Shown piece by piece: positions 9,440-18,972 of a DNA stretch of 64,000 bases; the stretch's first letter is position 1; every line of letters begins with the position of its first letter. The stretch is from Herbaspirillum rubrisubalbicans (lineage in GTDB: Bacteria > Pseudomonadota > Gammaproteobacteria > Burkholderiales > Burkholderiaceae_D), in assembly GCF_003719195.1 (NCBI RefSeq), contig NZ_CP024996.1, positions 2,790,001 through 2,854,000 on the forward strand, in the 5' to 3' direction. A program made the translations under genes and the position numbers. The notes under the pieces were generated by a model, which worked only from the letters and a program-made list of their open reading frames with translations, was not told where the DNA came from and ran no database searches.

Positions 9440-12400
9440 ATGCTGCTCTACATCGTTATCGCCTGTGCCGTACTGATCGCCCTGGTGCTGTCCATCCTGA
9501 TCTGGCGCGCGCGCAAACCGGTCCGCAAGCCGCTGGGCGCATTCGTCGCACGCTGCAGGTGCCTCCTGGCGATGCTGTTGTGGCATCCGCTGGCCTATCT
9601 GACGACGCCGCGCGAATCCAGCTACCGGAGCACGTGGATCCTCGTGATCGGCCAGCAGGGTGCCGGCAAATCCAGCCTGCTGGCCTCGCTCGATCCAACC
9701 CAATGGCAGACGCCATCGGAACAGCAGCAGGCCCTGATCATCGACGGCAGCGACTGGCTGTTCCTGCCGCGCGGCGTGCTCATCGATCCGCCTGGACGCT
9801 GGTCCGCTGCCGAGGCCAACAGCCAGCCTGGTCTGGTGTGGAAAGGCTTCCTGGGCAAGCTTGACCTGTTGCGCCCGGAACGCCCGATCGACGCTGTCCT
9901 GCTGGTGGTCTCGGCGCGCAGCCTGCAGGCCGACAGCGGCGCCCAGCGCCTGACACTGGCCGAGTCGCTGCGGGCCCAGCTTGCACTGCTCGAACGCCAA
10001 GTCGAGTTCTCGCTGCCGGTCTATGTGGTCATCAGCGAGATGGATACGGTCAGCGGCTTCGCCGCATTCTGGCAGACCCAGTGCGCCGTGCAGCGCCGCG
10101 AAATGGTGGGCTGGTCTATGCCGCTGACGACAGGCTCGGAAGCCACCGAACAATGGGTCGACCACGCCTTCGACTACCTGTCAGGGCAGCTCAGGGATTT
10201 GCAGATCCAGGCTGCCGCCAAACATCATCATGCCGATCCGGCGCAGATCGACCAGTTCATGCTGTTCCCGCGCCACCTCCAGCAGTTGCGCGAGCCGGTG
10301 CGCGCCTGCATGGCGCAGGTGTTCCAGGCCTCGTCCTGGCAGACCGGCTGCTTCTGCCGTGGCCTGTACTTCACCGGCGCCCTGCCCGCTGAGGATGCGT
10401 CGGCAATCGCCGCTGGCGACGACCTGGCCCGCAACGACATCGCCTTTGTCGACGACCTAGTGATACGCAAGATCCTTGCCGAGCCGCGCCTGGCACGTCC
10501 TACCCGTCATGGCATCTGGTCGCGCAGCACCCTGCTGCGGCGCCTGCAACTGACCGGGGTGACGATGCTGGTCGTCCTGTTCGCGGCACTGGCTTGGGCC
10601 AGCGTCGAGCTGCAACGGCAGGAAGCTGCAGGCAACAGCGCACTGGTCGCCCTGCAGCAGCTTGCGCAACAAGCTGGCGATGGCAGCCAGGGCAGTGCCA
10701 GTTGTGCGCCTTCGGACGTCGTGGCACAGGCACTGGAACAGATCGGCCGCTATCCCGGTCATCCACGTTACTGGCCGATACCGGCCTCCTGGCTAGGCGA
10801 CCGTGCCGGCAGCGACAACGCGCAGCGCCTCATCACCGGCGTGCTACAGAACCTGGTGCTGAGCGGCGTGGCCTGCCGGCTCGGGCAGCAGGCCCAGCTC
10901 CTTATGGCCGAACCGGCGCCGGTCGCACCGGCCACAGCGGGCAGCGGCGCCACACTGGCCTTCGAGACCACCCGCCGTGCTCTAGTCGCGCGCAGCGGCG
11001 CCATCCTGCGCTGGCAGCAGAACCAAGCGCGTTTCGACGACATCGCCATTACGCCCGCGGACCTGAAGCGGCACGATCTGCTAACACCGTTCATCGCCTT
11101 GTATAACGATGTCTACGGCGCCTCGCTGTCGGTGGCTAGCACCCGCAACAAGGCCGTGCTCCAGACGGCACTGCGGCGGGCGCAGTACACGACTGCGCTG
11201 AATCTGCCGGCACAGATGAAGGCGCAACTGGCCGGACAGCTGGACCGCGACAGCCAGCAACTGGCGCGCGAGATGCAACAGGAAGTGGGTGCCGGCGCTG
11301 ACCTGCTGACGCAGCTAGAGCGGCCCGGTACGGCGCTACTGCCGGCTACGCGCCATTTCAGCCACTGGCTGGATTGGGTGGGCAGTGCCTGGTCGGGCTC
11401 CAGCGCGCAGGACAATCCTTGCACCAGCGTCGCCACGCAATTGCAGCGACAGGCAGACCAGCTACGCGCCTACGGCTATCCGGAGGCCGAACTGCGGAGC
11501 ATGACCGGCCATTTCAGTACGTCGTCCTGCTACACCCCCAACCTGGCGACGCTGAGCGGTATGCAGATGGCTCCCTACGGCTCGCTGTTCACGCAGGACG
11601 CCAAGGGGCTGGCGCTCAATACGCAACTGCGGGCCGAGCAGGCCGGGCTCAAGGCGCTGCTCGCGCTGGACTTCATGCAGATCGAGGACACCCGTCCCTT
11701 CATCTGCCAGACCAAGGTTGCCGGATGGCGTGCCAGCGATATCGGCTTGTCCAACCGCTATGTGACGCAATACACCCAGTTCATCAGCGGCGCGCAGCCG
11801 TCTACGCCGGTCAGCGATAGTAACAATGGTGGCGCCAGCCAGCAGCCGCTGTACCAGCGGATCGCCCTGCGCCAGCTAGAAGCCGCGCTCAACAATAATC
11901 TCAGCCATGCACAGATCGCTGCCGGTCCGGCCGTCGTCGCAGTCGATGTCAGCGCCAGCGAGGATCAGGCGCTGGCCCGCGAAAGCAGCAATTTCGGCGC
12001 CTTGCTCGAACCCCTGTTAAGCTTGCTGCGCAGCTATCGCAGTCTGAATTTCGCGGCCAGCGCCACGCAACTCAACCAGTGCATCGGCAGCTACAGCAGC
12101 GACAGCCTGGCCCGCGTGCAGAACCTGAGCGACATCAGCCTGCTGTACGACGTCAGCAGCACCGACGCCGGCCCCATGTTCGACCTCGGTACCACGCCGG
12201 TGATCAAGGACTACCTGGCCCGTCAGGTAGCGCGTACCCAGGTGCTGGCCGGTTACGCCAGCGCCTTCCTGACCTACCTAAACAACAGCGGGGGCCAGAA
12301 CAATGCCCGTAACGGCAATGCCCAGAGTGCGGCCTACTGGAGCAATACCATCAACGAGCTGAACCGTTATGTCCAGTTCAAGGAGCCGGCCGGCCAAGTG

Positions 12401-13414
12401 GCGCAGCTGGATCAGCTATTCCTCAAGCAGATGCCCGATCTCGACACCGGCAACTGCGCCGACATCCTGTCCACCTACAAGCCGGCCGATTATGGCAACG
12501 ACCTGTTTTCCGCGCATCGGCTGAAGCTGGAAAGCCTGATCCAGGCCAATTGCCAGAGCGGCCGGGACGCTGATGCTTCGCAGGCCTATAGCAGGCTGGC
12601 GACCCGTTTCAATCGCGAGCTGGCGGGACGCTACCCCTTCGGTCCGCTTGGCAGTGCCGATGCCAGCCTGGTCACGGTGCGGCAGTTCTTCGCCGACTAT
12701 ATGGCACAAAGGGCCAGCCTGCGGGCATCGTTGCAGGGCCTGAGCGGGCCGTACTGGACCTCGGCGCAGCAATTCCTGAACCAGCTGGATGCTACCGGCA
12801 AGTTCTTCCAGGGCACGCTCAGCCTGACGCCGACACCGCCAGCCGCCGCCAAGACGACCTCCACGGCACCCGCCGACAGTGACAGCAATGCCGCGCTGGC
12901 CAGTACCCCGGTCAAGCTGGCCGTGCAATTCCACGCCCAGCCTGGTAACTCGTCGGGTGCCGAGCAACTGGTGAACTGGGCACTCAGTTCGGGCAGCAAG
13001 CAGGCCGCCTTCCCCAATCGTGGTACGACGCTGGACTGGGCCTACGGCCAGGCGCTGGTGCTCGATCTGACCTGGGCCAGCGGTTCGCAATGGCAACCTG
13101 CGCCGGACCTGCAGCAGACCGATCTGGACACCAGCGGCCTGGGGGCATCCTTCTCGGCCAGCGGTGACTGGGCGCTGTTGCGCCTGATCGAGAAACACCA
13201 GCCGGCCAATGGCTACGTCGCCAGCAGCAAGGAACCGAACAAGTTGATGCTGGAATTCCTTGTGCCGGTCACCAGCAATGGCAACGCGACAGGCAAGCTT
13301 GCCACCAGCACCGCGAAACTCTATGTGGGCCTGAACCTGAGTGGTACCGACCCCAAGACCCATGCCGCGGTCAGCCTAAAGCTACCGCAGGGATTCCCGC
13401 GTTCAGCGCCCTGA
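9440..13414 (+). CDS. tssM: T6SS inner-membrane protein TssM (IcmF family)
   Basis: 1324 residues. TssM spans the inner membrane and reaches through the periplasm to TssJ. A hydrophobic N-terminus (1-22), a second hydrophobic patch near residue 45 and a transmembrane helix at about 370-392 (VTMLVVLFAALAWASVEL) define the topology. The cytoplasmic NTPase-like domain has a Walker A, GQQGAGKSS, near residue 71, so this copy keeps the P-loop. The large periplasmic region (about 395-1324) contains the IcmF-related and C-terminal DUF1215-like segments. It starts 7 bp after tssL. An Ala/Thr-rich linker (about 1130-1150) is unusual but not disruptive. Confidence 0.95.
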   Translation: MLLYIVIACAVLIALVLSILIWRARKPVRKPLGAFVARCRCLLAMLLWHPLAYLTTPRESSYRSTWILVIGQQGAGKSSLLASLDPTQWQTPSEQQQALIIDGSDWLFLPRGVLIDPPGRWSAAEANSQPGLVWKGFLGKLDLLRPERPIDAVLLVVSARSLQADSGAQRLTLAESLRAQLALLERQVEFSLPVYVVISEMDTVSGFAAFWQTQCAVQRREMVGWSMPLTTGSEATEQWVDHAFDYLSGQLRDLQIQAAAKHHHADPAQIDQFMLFPRHLQQLREPVRACMAQVFQASSWQTGCFCRGLYFTGALPAEDASAIAAGDDLARNDIAFVDDLVIRKILAEPRLARPTRHGIWSRSTLLRRLQLTGVTMLVVLFAALAWASVELQRQEAAGNSALVALQQLAQQAGDGSQGSASCAPSDVVAQALEQIGRYPGHPRYWPIPASWLGDRAGSDNAQRLITGVLQNLVLSGVACRLGQQAQLLMAEPAPVAPATAGSGATLAFETTRRALVARSGAILRWQQNQARFDDIAITPADLKRHDLLTPFIALYNDVYGASLSVASTRNKAVLQTALRRAQYTTALNLPAQMKAQLAGQLDRDSQQLAREMQQEVGAGADLLTQLERPGTALLPATRHFSHWLDWVGSAWSGSSAQDNPCTSVATQLQRQADQLRAYGYPEAELRSMTGHFSTSSCYTPNLATLSGMQMAPYGSLFTQDAKGLALNTQLRAEQAGLKALLALDFMQIEDTRPFICQTKVAGWRASDIGLSNRYVTQYTQFISGAQPSTPVSDSNNGGASQQPLYQRIALRQLEAALNNNLSHAQIAAGPAVVAVDVSASEDQALARESSNFGALLEPLLSLLRSYRSLNFAASATQLNQCIGSYSSDSLARVQNLSDISLLYDVSSTDAGPMFDLGTTPVIKDYLARQVARTQVLAGYASAFLTYLNNSGGQNNARNGNAQSAAYWSNTINELNRYVQFKEPAGQVAQLDQLFLKQMPDLDTGNCADILSTYKPADYGNDLFSAHRLKLESLIQANCQSGRDADASQAYSRLATRFNRELAGRYPFGPLGSADASLVTVRQFFADYMAQRASLRASLQGLSGPYWTSAQQFLNQLDATGKFFQGTLSLTPTPPAAAKTTSTAPADSDSNAALASTPVKLAVQFHAQPGNSSGAEQLVNWALSSGSKQAAFPNRGTTLDWAYGQALVLDLTWASGSQWQPAPDLQQTDLDTSGLGASFSASGDWALLRLIEKHQPANGYVASSKEPNKLMLEFLVPVTSNGNATGKLATSTAKLYVGLNLSGTDPKTHAAVSLKLPQGFPRSAP

Positions 13415-13437
13415 CGCTTTCACCGAAAGGAAACAGC

Positions 13438-14610
13438 ATGTCCGACTATCCCGAACTCGACGCGACCAGCGATGGCTACTTCCAGGCCCATCTCCACGTG
13501 AGTCTGGCCGACCTGCTAGCGCCTGTGGACAGCGAGCATCCCGCCGGCCAGTCGCTGCGCGGCGGCCCGGTCTACGGCGCCATCTCGCAGGCGCGCCGAC
13601 AGGATGATGCCAGCCTGCCCATGGGCAGTTGGCAACATGAACTGAAGCGCGCCGACTGGCACAAGGTCGAATACCTGTGCGCGCAGGCACTGACGACCCA
13701 GAGCAAGGATCTGCAACTGGCGGCGTGGTTGCTGGAAGCGCAGATCAACCAGTCCGGCTTCGACGGTATCGGCCCCTGCCTGCATCTGATGCAGCGACTG
13801 TGCCAGGGCTTCTGGGATGGCCTGTACCCCAAGTCCGACCAAGATGAACTGGAACACCGTGCCAACATCTTCCAGTGGGTCAATGACAAGCTGCTGCCCC
13901 TCATGCGATTGGTGCCGCTGACGGCTACCGAGCAGCCGCGCCAGTACAACTGGGCCGACTGGGAGCTTGCTCGGCGCTACGAACAGGCCAAAGCGGCACA
14001 GGCCGCCGCGCAACCACAGGCGCAACGCCCGCCCGACAACTCGGACGTCGCCAGCGTGGCCCAGATCACTGCCGCCCTGGCGGATACAGCCACCGCTTTC
14101 CTGCAGGCGCGGAGGGCTGCACTGGACCTGTCGCTGGGCGCGCTGGAGGCGCTGACGCAGACCATCGACCCGCTGTTCGGCACAGAAGCCCCCGGTATGC
14201 AGGCGTTGCAGCTCAGCCTGCAACAGATCCGCGCCCTGTTCGCGGGCGAGCTGCAGCGGCGCGGCTTTGGTGCGATACCGCCCGCAACCGCGCCGGCTGC
14301 CTCCCCTGAGGGCAGCGCCGTCAGTGATCCACTTCATGGTGCACCGGTCACGTCCGGACAGCCGCATCCGCCTCCAGCCGCGGCTATCCGGGACCGGATG
14401 GAAGCCTATGCACGACTGGCCGAGACGGCGCAATTCCTAATGCAGCTAGAGCCGCACAGCCCTGTTCCCTATCTGGTCAAGCGCGCGACCGAATGGGGTC
14501 AAATGAACACGGTAGACCTGTATCAGGAGCTGTTCCTGCGCCTGGGCGGACAGTTGAACATCTTCGAGATGCTCGGCCTGAGTCAGGCCGAGTCGCCAGA
14601 AAAGCATTGA
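13438..14610 (+). CDS. tssA: T6SS assembly protein TssA (ImpA domain)
   Basis: 390 residues with a GAAAGGAAACAGC ribosome site. TssA primes and coordinates tail-tube and sheath growth at the baseplate. The N-terminal ImpA domain (about 18-165) is recognisable by LLAPVDSEHPAGQSLR, the W...VEYLCAQAL stretch and FWDGLYPKSD. The C-terminal end (AYARLAETAQFLMQLEPHSP and YLVKRATEWG) is the oligomerising region, ending with a typical MLGL. The Pro/Ala-rich stretch at about 275-310 is a flexible linker. It closes the visible run of structural T6SS genes. Confidence 0.92.
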   Translation: MSDYPELDATSDGYFQAHLHVSLADLLAPVDSEHPAGQSLRGGPVYGAISQARRQDDASLPMGSWQHELKRADWHKVEYLCAQALTTQSKDLQLAAWLLEAQINQSGFDGIGPCLHLMQRLCQGFWDGLYPKSDQDELEHRANIFQWVNDKLLPLMRLVPLTATEQPRQYNWADWELARRYEQAKAAQAAAQPQAQRPPDNSDVASVAQITAALADTATAFLQARRAALDLSLGALEALTQTIDPLFGTEAPGMQALQLSLQQIRALFAGELQRRGFGAIPPATAPAASPEGSAVSDPLHGAPVTSGQPHPPPAAAIRDRMEAYARLAETAQFLMQLEPHSPVPYLVKRATEWGQMNTVDLYQELFLRLGGQLNIFEMLGLSQAESPEKH

Positions 14611-14652
14611 GCACGCGGTTCGCACTGGCACACCGGAGCAAGGAGCATACAG

Positions 14653-16845
14653 ATGGTCACACAGCATCACTCTACCGCAGCACCCGACGCGGCCTGCCAC
14701 GCTACGCCGACGGCGCACGTGCCTGCGCTGCGGCTGGCCACTTTGCCGAGCCTGTCAGGCCTGTACTGCCAGCCTGTGTCACCGGCATCCCGACCTGCGC
14801 CTCCACTGGTGCGGGCCTGGGTCGACGCCATCGTGCAATTCTGGTGTCTGCAACGGGAAGCCGGCGTCTTGGACCCGCGCGAACCCCTGCATATCATCGA
14901 CCCCGCCCCGGCCAACGGCGCACTGGCGATGCAGGTGCTGCAGGCTCTGGACGATCTGTCGTCCTTCGGCCTGGGCGATTGGCGGGTCTGTTATGTCGCC
15001 TGTGCACCGCAGACCGGTGCGCTCGGCTGGCGCAACGATCATCCCTGGCTAGCACCCTTCTTCCAGCGCGGCAGCCTCGACCTCGGGCTGCTGCACGACA
15101 GAGGCGCCGGCCTGTCGCTGCAGCAGCGGGGCGTGACACTACTGCATCTCGCCAATCCGGTAGTGATATTGGGCTGGCAATGGTTCGGCAGTCTCGGCTG
15201 CGAGCTAGTCGGTGCCGACCAGGGCCAGCTATGGACGCCCGACATCATGGTCGATGACGGCGATGGTTCGCTCGACTATGCATGGCAGAAGGCCGATCCC
15301 GACGTCGCGCAGCAGCATCCCTATCCGCATCTGCTACAAGACTGCTTGGACAACATGGCTGGTGTGCCGGTCCCGATTCCGACCGCCGCCTGCGAGGAAC
15401 TGGACCGGCTGACTGGCTTGTCGAGCAGGCGCTACCTGCTGCTGGCGACGGACCATGGCGTGGGCACGGCAAGGCAACTGCGCGCCCATCTGCCGACCTT
15501 GCCCCGCAGTTGGCCACCGGCACATGGCCGCTTGCCGGTCAACTATCACAGTCTGGCCCTGCACCAGCGCCGGTACGGGGCCAACACCTGGCAACACCAG
15601 CTCAGCGACGGCGGCATGGTGCTGCATCTGGCCTGTCGCCTGCCCGACAGCGTGCCGCTCGGGGCGCTGCTGGACGCGGTGGCGGCGCCACTGGCGGCAG
15701 CACATCCGGATCTTGCCGCACAACTGGTGGCGCTGGCAGGTACCAATCAGTCACTGACACAGACTGCCCTGCTGCACCTGCTGACCATATCCGGCCATGA
15801 TCCCGCGGTCCTGCAGGCGGGCCTGAGCGCCGGAGTAGCACAAGATGCGGCACTGGACAGCAGCGGCGTGCCAAGCTGGCAAGCCGCGCTGCGCCAGACC
15901 TGGCACCACTATGTCCCGGACATCCTCGACGATGGTTTTACCCATGCGTTCGGTACGTTGGCCGCGAATCTGGGCGACTGGGCGCTGGCCCGGGCCTGTC
16001 TGCAGGACGGCATGCTGCTGCATGGCCCGAGCGTGCGCGGCCTGCATCAGCTAGCGCGGTGCCACGCCGCCACCGGCCAGCGCGAACGTGCCTTGCCCCT
16101 GCTGGATCTGGCTCTGGACATGGCTCCGGCGGCGGCGCCCGACGATGCGGACAGCCTGGCGCACTGCAGATCCTTGCGGGACCAACTGCCTCATCGGCAG
16201 CAGGCCATCCTTACCACCGCATGGTTCGACCAAGACATCGCCAGCGATGGTGAACTGACACTGGAGCCGCTCGGTCCCGAGCATGCCGACAGCCTGCTCC
16301 ATCAATATCGCGATGCGCAGATCGGCGTCATGACGCGCCTGCCGGAACTGGACTCCGTGGCGGACGCCCGCGACTGGATCGCCAGACATACCAGCAGTGA
16401 CGCACGCCAATGCTGCGCAGTCATCCACGACAGTTGGGGCTTCATCGGTGTGGTGAGCCTGCACCGTGGGGAGCAGGCGGGCTATTTCTATTTCTGGATC
16501 GGTTGCGACTTCCAGGATCGGGGATGGGGGCAGCAAGCGGCACGACTGTTCATTGCGCAGGCGGTCAGAAATGGCCTGACCGCACTGTTCACGGCTGCAT
16601 ATCGTGACAACCACCGTTCACGAAAAGCCCTGCAGCGATTGGGCTTCCGCCATATGGCATTGCGCGCAGCGGCACCGGACGACGATCTGCTGTTCTACCG
16701 GCTCCCACTGTCCGACGATGTCACCGCTTGCCGGGACGGTCAAGCTGAAGATGGCCATGACACTCAGCAATTCCGGCAATTGTGTGCATCGATTGATTAC
16801 CGGATCGAGCTTGAAGATCAATCTGAAACATCGGTGCACGACTGA
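14653..16845 (+). CDS. Large fusion: SAM-methyltransferase-like domain, TPR-like linker and GNAT acetyltransferase
   Basis: 730 residues. The N-terminal third resembles SAM-dependent methyltransferases of the MidA/NDUFAF7 type: LSGLYCQPVSPA, then a motif-I-like LHIIDPAPANGALAMQVLQ (about residues 75-95) and a GMVLHLACRLPD strand further on. The middle (about 440-510) has TPR-like helices (LGDWALARACLQDGMLLHG, RALPLLDLALDMAP). The C-terminus (about 535-690) is a GNAT domain of the RimJ/RimL class, with WGFIGVVSLHRGE and an acetyl-CoA loop QDRGWGQQAARLFI followed by NHRSRKALQRLGF. It follows tssA in the same orientation, so it is probably co-transcribed; whether it modifies a secretion component or an effector is unknown. 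The methyltransferase call is weaker than the GNAT call. Confidence 0.72.
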   Translation: MVTQHHSTAAPDAACHATPTAHVPALRLATLPSLSGLYCQPVSPASRPAPPLVRAWVDAIVQFWCLQREAGVLDPREPLHIIDPAPANGALAMQVLQALDDLSSFGLGDWRVCYVACAPQTGALGWRNDHPWLAPFFQRGSLDLGLLHDRGAGLSLQQRGVTLLHLANPVVILGWQWFGSLGCELVGADQGQLWTPDIMVDDGDGSLDYAWQKADPDVAQQHPYPHLLQDCLDNMAGVPVPIPTAACEELDRLTGLSSRRYLLLATDHGVGTARQLRAHLPTLPRSWPPAHGRLPVNYHSLALHQRRYGANTWQHQLSDGGMVLHLACRLPDSVPLGALLDAVAAPLAAAHPDLAAQLVALAGTNQSLTQTALLHLLTISGHDPAVLQAGLSAGVAQDAALDSSGVPSWQAALRQTWHHYVPDILDDGFTHAFGTLAANLGDWALARACLQDGMLLHGPSVRGLHQLARCHAATGQRERALPLLDLALDMAPAAAPDDADSLAHCRSLRDQLPHRQQAILTTAWFDQDIASDGELTLEPLGPEHADSLLHQYRDAQIGVMTRLPELDSVADARDWIARHTSSDARQCCAVIHDSWGFIGVVSLHRGEQAGYFYFWIGCDFQDRGWGQQAARLFIAQAVRNGLTALFTAAYRDNHRSRKALQRLGFRHMALRAAAPDDDLLFYRLPLSDDVTACRDGQAEDGHDTQQFRQLCASIDYRIELEDQSETSVHD

Positions 16846-16875
16846 TTTCTACCTTTCAACATCACGGGAGCCCTC

Positions 16876-17862
16876 ATGAACAATGCATCTGCACATTCCT
16901 CCACTACCGACGACGAGCACGTGAGAAGCCATACCATACGGGGACGCGCCCCCGACGTCACCCAGGATGTACCGGCGGCCACCGGTAAGAACAAGCCCTC
17001 ACTGCCGTTCGGCACTCCACAACTCAATCGCACCCGGGCCAACAGTCTGAGACGCCTAAATACGGAGGCATTGCAACAGCTCGCGGAGTCGACAGACGCA
17101 CTGACAAAGTTCGGTGCACAGCGTGAACAAGACGTCCGAAAAGGACTTCTATTACAGAGTCAAGCCCAGTTTTCGTCCAGTTCCCAACCGCACATGGCCG
17201 CAAGGCATCCGGCCGGAATGCCAGAAGTCAACGCCTTGCGCTTCACTGCCAGCATGGCAGAAGAGGCGCAAACCGAGCTGCAACAGACTGATAAGTGGAA
17301 AAAACGCAAAATCGGTCAGGTCGGTATCGCCAATGTGAATGGGCACCTGGGATTTGGCATCTCCGGCAAGATCGAAGCCAACGACCTCATTGAGGCCGTA
17401 CAGGCGCGCATGCTGGAGCTGCAGCAGGCCTACGATCAGATAGGTGGTTCTGCCAAGTGGAGCTCTCGCCTGGTTCCAGTGCAAGTACCAGAGGTCGCCT
17501 CGCCTTCTGCCGAAACCCTTTTCAAGGATATCTGTGCCGCTAAGCGCGCGTCGCTGACGGCTCATGTTGCCGCCGGCCTGATGAGCCCTGACGTGCAACC
17601 ACAGCGATCCGATATTCCCTCGCCCGACATGTTATTGGAGGCGATGCAGACAGCCACCAGCGATCACGGCAAGAATATCGACAGCTTTTCCTCACCATTA
17701 CCGGCCGGCCATATTGAACCCAATCCTCAGCCGTTCGAGACAACGATCAGTGGAAGAGCGAGAAGCCAAAGTCTGAGCAGCATGGCGAACTCCTGCCAAT
17801 ACTGCATGGCAGAACACGAGGTAGACATGGCGCGCCGAGACAAAGGTGGTCATTTCAAATGA
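16876..17862 (+). CDS. Hypothetical protein, possible T6SS-linked effector or accessory
   Basis: 328 residues starting after ACGGGAGCCCTC. No family is recognised. The first 60 residues are polar and probably disordered. A central segment (about 125-190) containing WKKRKIGQVGIANVNGH, GFGISGKIEAND and a predicted helix (VQARMLELQQAYDQIGG) looks like a folded domain. The C-terminus carries CQYC followed by MAEHEVDMARRD, a possible metal-binding pair. It has no signal peptide, as expected of a T6SS effector, and sits downstream of the T6SS genes with another unknown gene behind it. AT content is higher than in the tss genes, suggesting later acquisition. Effector status is inference from position. 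Confidence 0.6.
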   Translation: MNNASAHSSTTDDEHVRSHTIRGRAPDVTQDVPAATGKNKPSLPFGTPQLNRTRANSLRRLNTEALQQLAESTDALTKFGAQREQDVRKGLLLQSQAQFSSSSQPHMAARHPAGMPEVNALRFTASMAEEAQTELQQTDKWKKRKIGQVGIANVNGHLGFGISGKIEANDLIEAVQARMLELQQAYDQIGGSAKWSSRLVPVQVPEVASPSAETLFKDICAAKRASLTAHVAAGLMSPDVQPQRSDIPSPDMLLEAMQTATSDHGKNIDSFSSPLPAGHIEPNPQPFETTISGRARSQSLSSMANSCQYCMAEHEVDMARRDKGGHFK

Positions 17863-17935
17863 GCCAAGCCGGCTGTGCTTCCCTGGACCGGACAGCTCTG
17901 TATGTAAATTGGATTGCGAAAAGGAGAATGAAGAA

Positions 17936-18562
17936 ATGAACAGTGACGATCATCCACGCAGGAGCAACACAAGATTCGTTTCACCGATCGGCGAAGAACA
18001 CATGCCTTTATCCCATCCGGCACATGCATCACAATCGGCGATGCTCGTGCATCAGGGCAGACGTGTCATTGTCGATGAAATAGAAGCGCACGACATCATG
18101 TCGCACGTCTACAGTCTTAACGCCAGCCAGATGGTCCAGGCAGCCCGCTCTCATCATGAGATGATGGCCGGCAACTCGCCGCAGGAGGAGCGGTCCGTGA
18201 TCCGCGGTTTCGCAGATCTGATTTATCGCGCCGGCAACATGGATCCGAATACACGCATGCAATCCAGGCTCACCGATCTCACTAACAACGCGGATCTCAA
18301 GAACCGCGAATATACGGCGGGAGGCGGTTTCACCGCGTTTGAAAAGATGACGCCATTACCACCGACGAGAAAGAAACCGGAGGGCGATCTGATCCCAGGC
18401 CAGCGCAACATCGAGTTTCACCCACCCGGTGGCCTGCACAACCCAGGCAAATATACTAATCTCCACGGTTCCTATCTAAGACCAGCAACGCAGCCCAATC
18501 AGAAGAAGGCTCTGGAGCGCTCATTCAGTTCCGGGGCACTCACCCACTTCAAACACGAATAA
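17936..18562 (+). CDS. Hypothetical protein downstream of T6SS genes
   Basis: 208 residues from the ATG at 17936, chosen because AAGGAG lies about 9 bases upstream; the frame is open further upstream without a better start. The protein is soluble and polar, with no recognised domain. A short helical block (about 45-100, including VIDEIEAHD-like and MVQAARSHHEMMAG) is followed by a Gly/Pro-rich tail ending in LTHFKHE. Position right after the gene at 16876 and the similar lower-GC composition suggest a pair, for example effector with partner, but nothing in the sequence proves it. Confidence 0.5.
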   Translation: MNSDDHPRRSNTRFVSPIGEEHMPLSHPAHASQSAMLVHQGRRVIVDEIEAHDIMSHVYSLNASQMVQAARSHHEMMAGNSPQEERSVIRGFADLIYRAGNMDPNTRMQSRLTDLTNNADLKNREYTAGGGFTAFEKMTPLPPTRKKPEGDLIPGQRNIEFHPPGGLHNPGKYTNLHGSYLRPATQPNQKKALERSFSSGALTHFKHE

Positions 18563-18596
18563 CATCCCGGTGAAAGACGTCCGGCGTTGCGCTCCG

Positions 18597-18953
18597 TCAC
18601 AACGTCCCCAAGTCAGGCGACTGCAATGAAACCTGCTCCGGATCCCCCTCTTCACGACGCGACGCCGTTGCCGTCGGACGCCGGCCATCCAGCCGTTGCC
18701 TGACCTTTTCGTCGACCCGGTAGTACAGTGTGGTCTGGGTGCGCTGGTCCAGCGGCTCGTCGATGGTGGGCAGGCGCGGCGCACGGGGCGAAGCGGCATG
18801 GCCGCGCCAGTGTTGCGTGACATGCTCGCGGCGCGCCATCTCGTCTGTCGACGGCGATGCCGTGCCCAGCACCGGACGCGGGCTCTCGTCCGTCTTGATC
18901 AGGTCGACCCGATGCTGGTTGTTGCGCAGGCCGAGTACTAGCTTTACCGTCAT
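18597..18953 (-). CDS. Hypothetical small protein
   Basis: 118 residues on the minus strand from the ATG at 18953, supported by CTGGAG about 6-9 bases upstream; an upstream ATG at 18974 lacks such a site. The beginning (MTVKLVLGLRNNQHRVDLIK) and TTLYYRVDEKVRQRL look like a real folded protein, and third codon positions are GC-rich as in real genes of this genome. It faces away from the DUF6150 gene with only 19 bp between the start codons, so both ribosome sites lie in the same short gap. No function recognised; no confident gene occupies the other strand here. Confidence 0.5.
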   Translation of the reverse strand: MTVKLVLGLRNNQHRVDLIKTDESPRPVLGTASPSTDEMARREHVTQHWRGHAASPRAPRLPTIDEPLDQRTQTTLYYRVDEKVRQRLDGRRPTATASRREEGDPEQVSLQSPDLGTL

Positions 18954-18972
18954 TCTCCACTCCAGAAAGGAC

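Noticed and set aside
16876..17862. Possible deaminase-type toxin because of a CxxC and nearby Ala-Glu residues
   Set aside because: Deaminase toxins need a separate HAE or CAE zinc motif before the CxxC pair; no such motif was found in the right place. Only the weaker metal-binding suggestion is kept.
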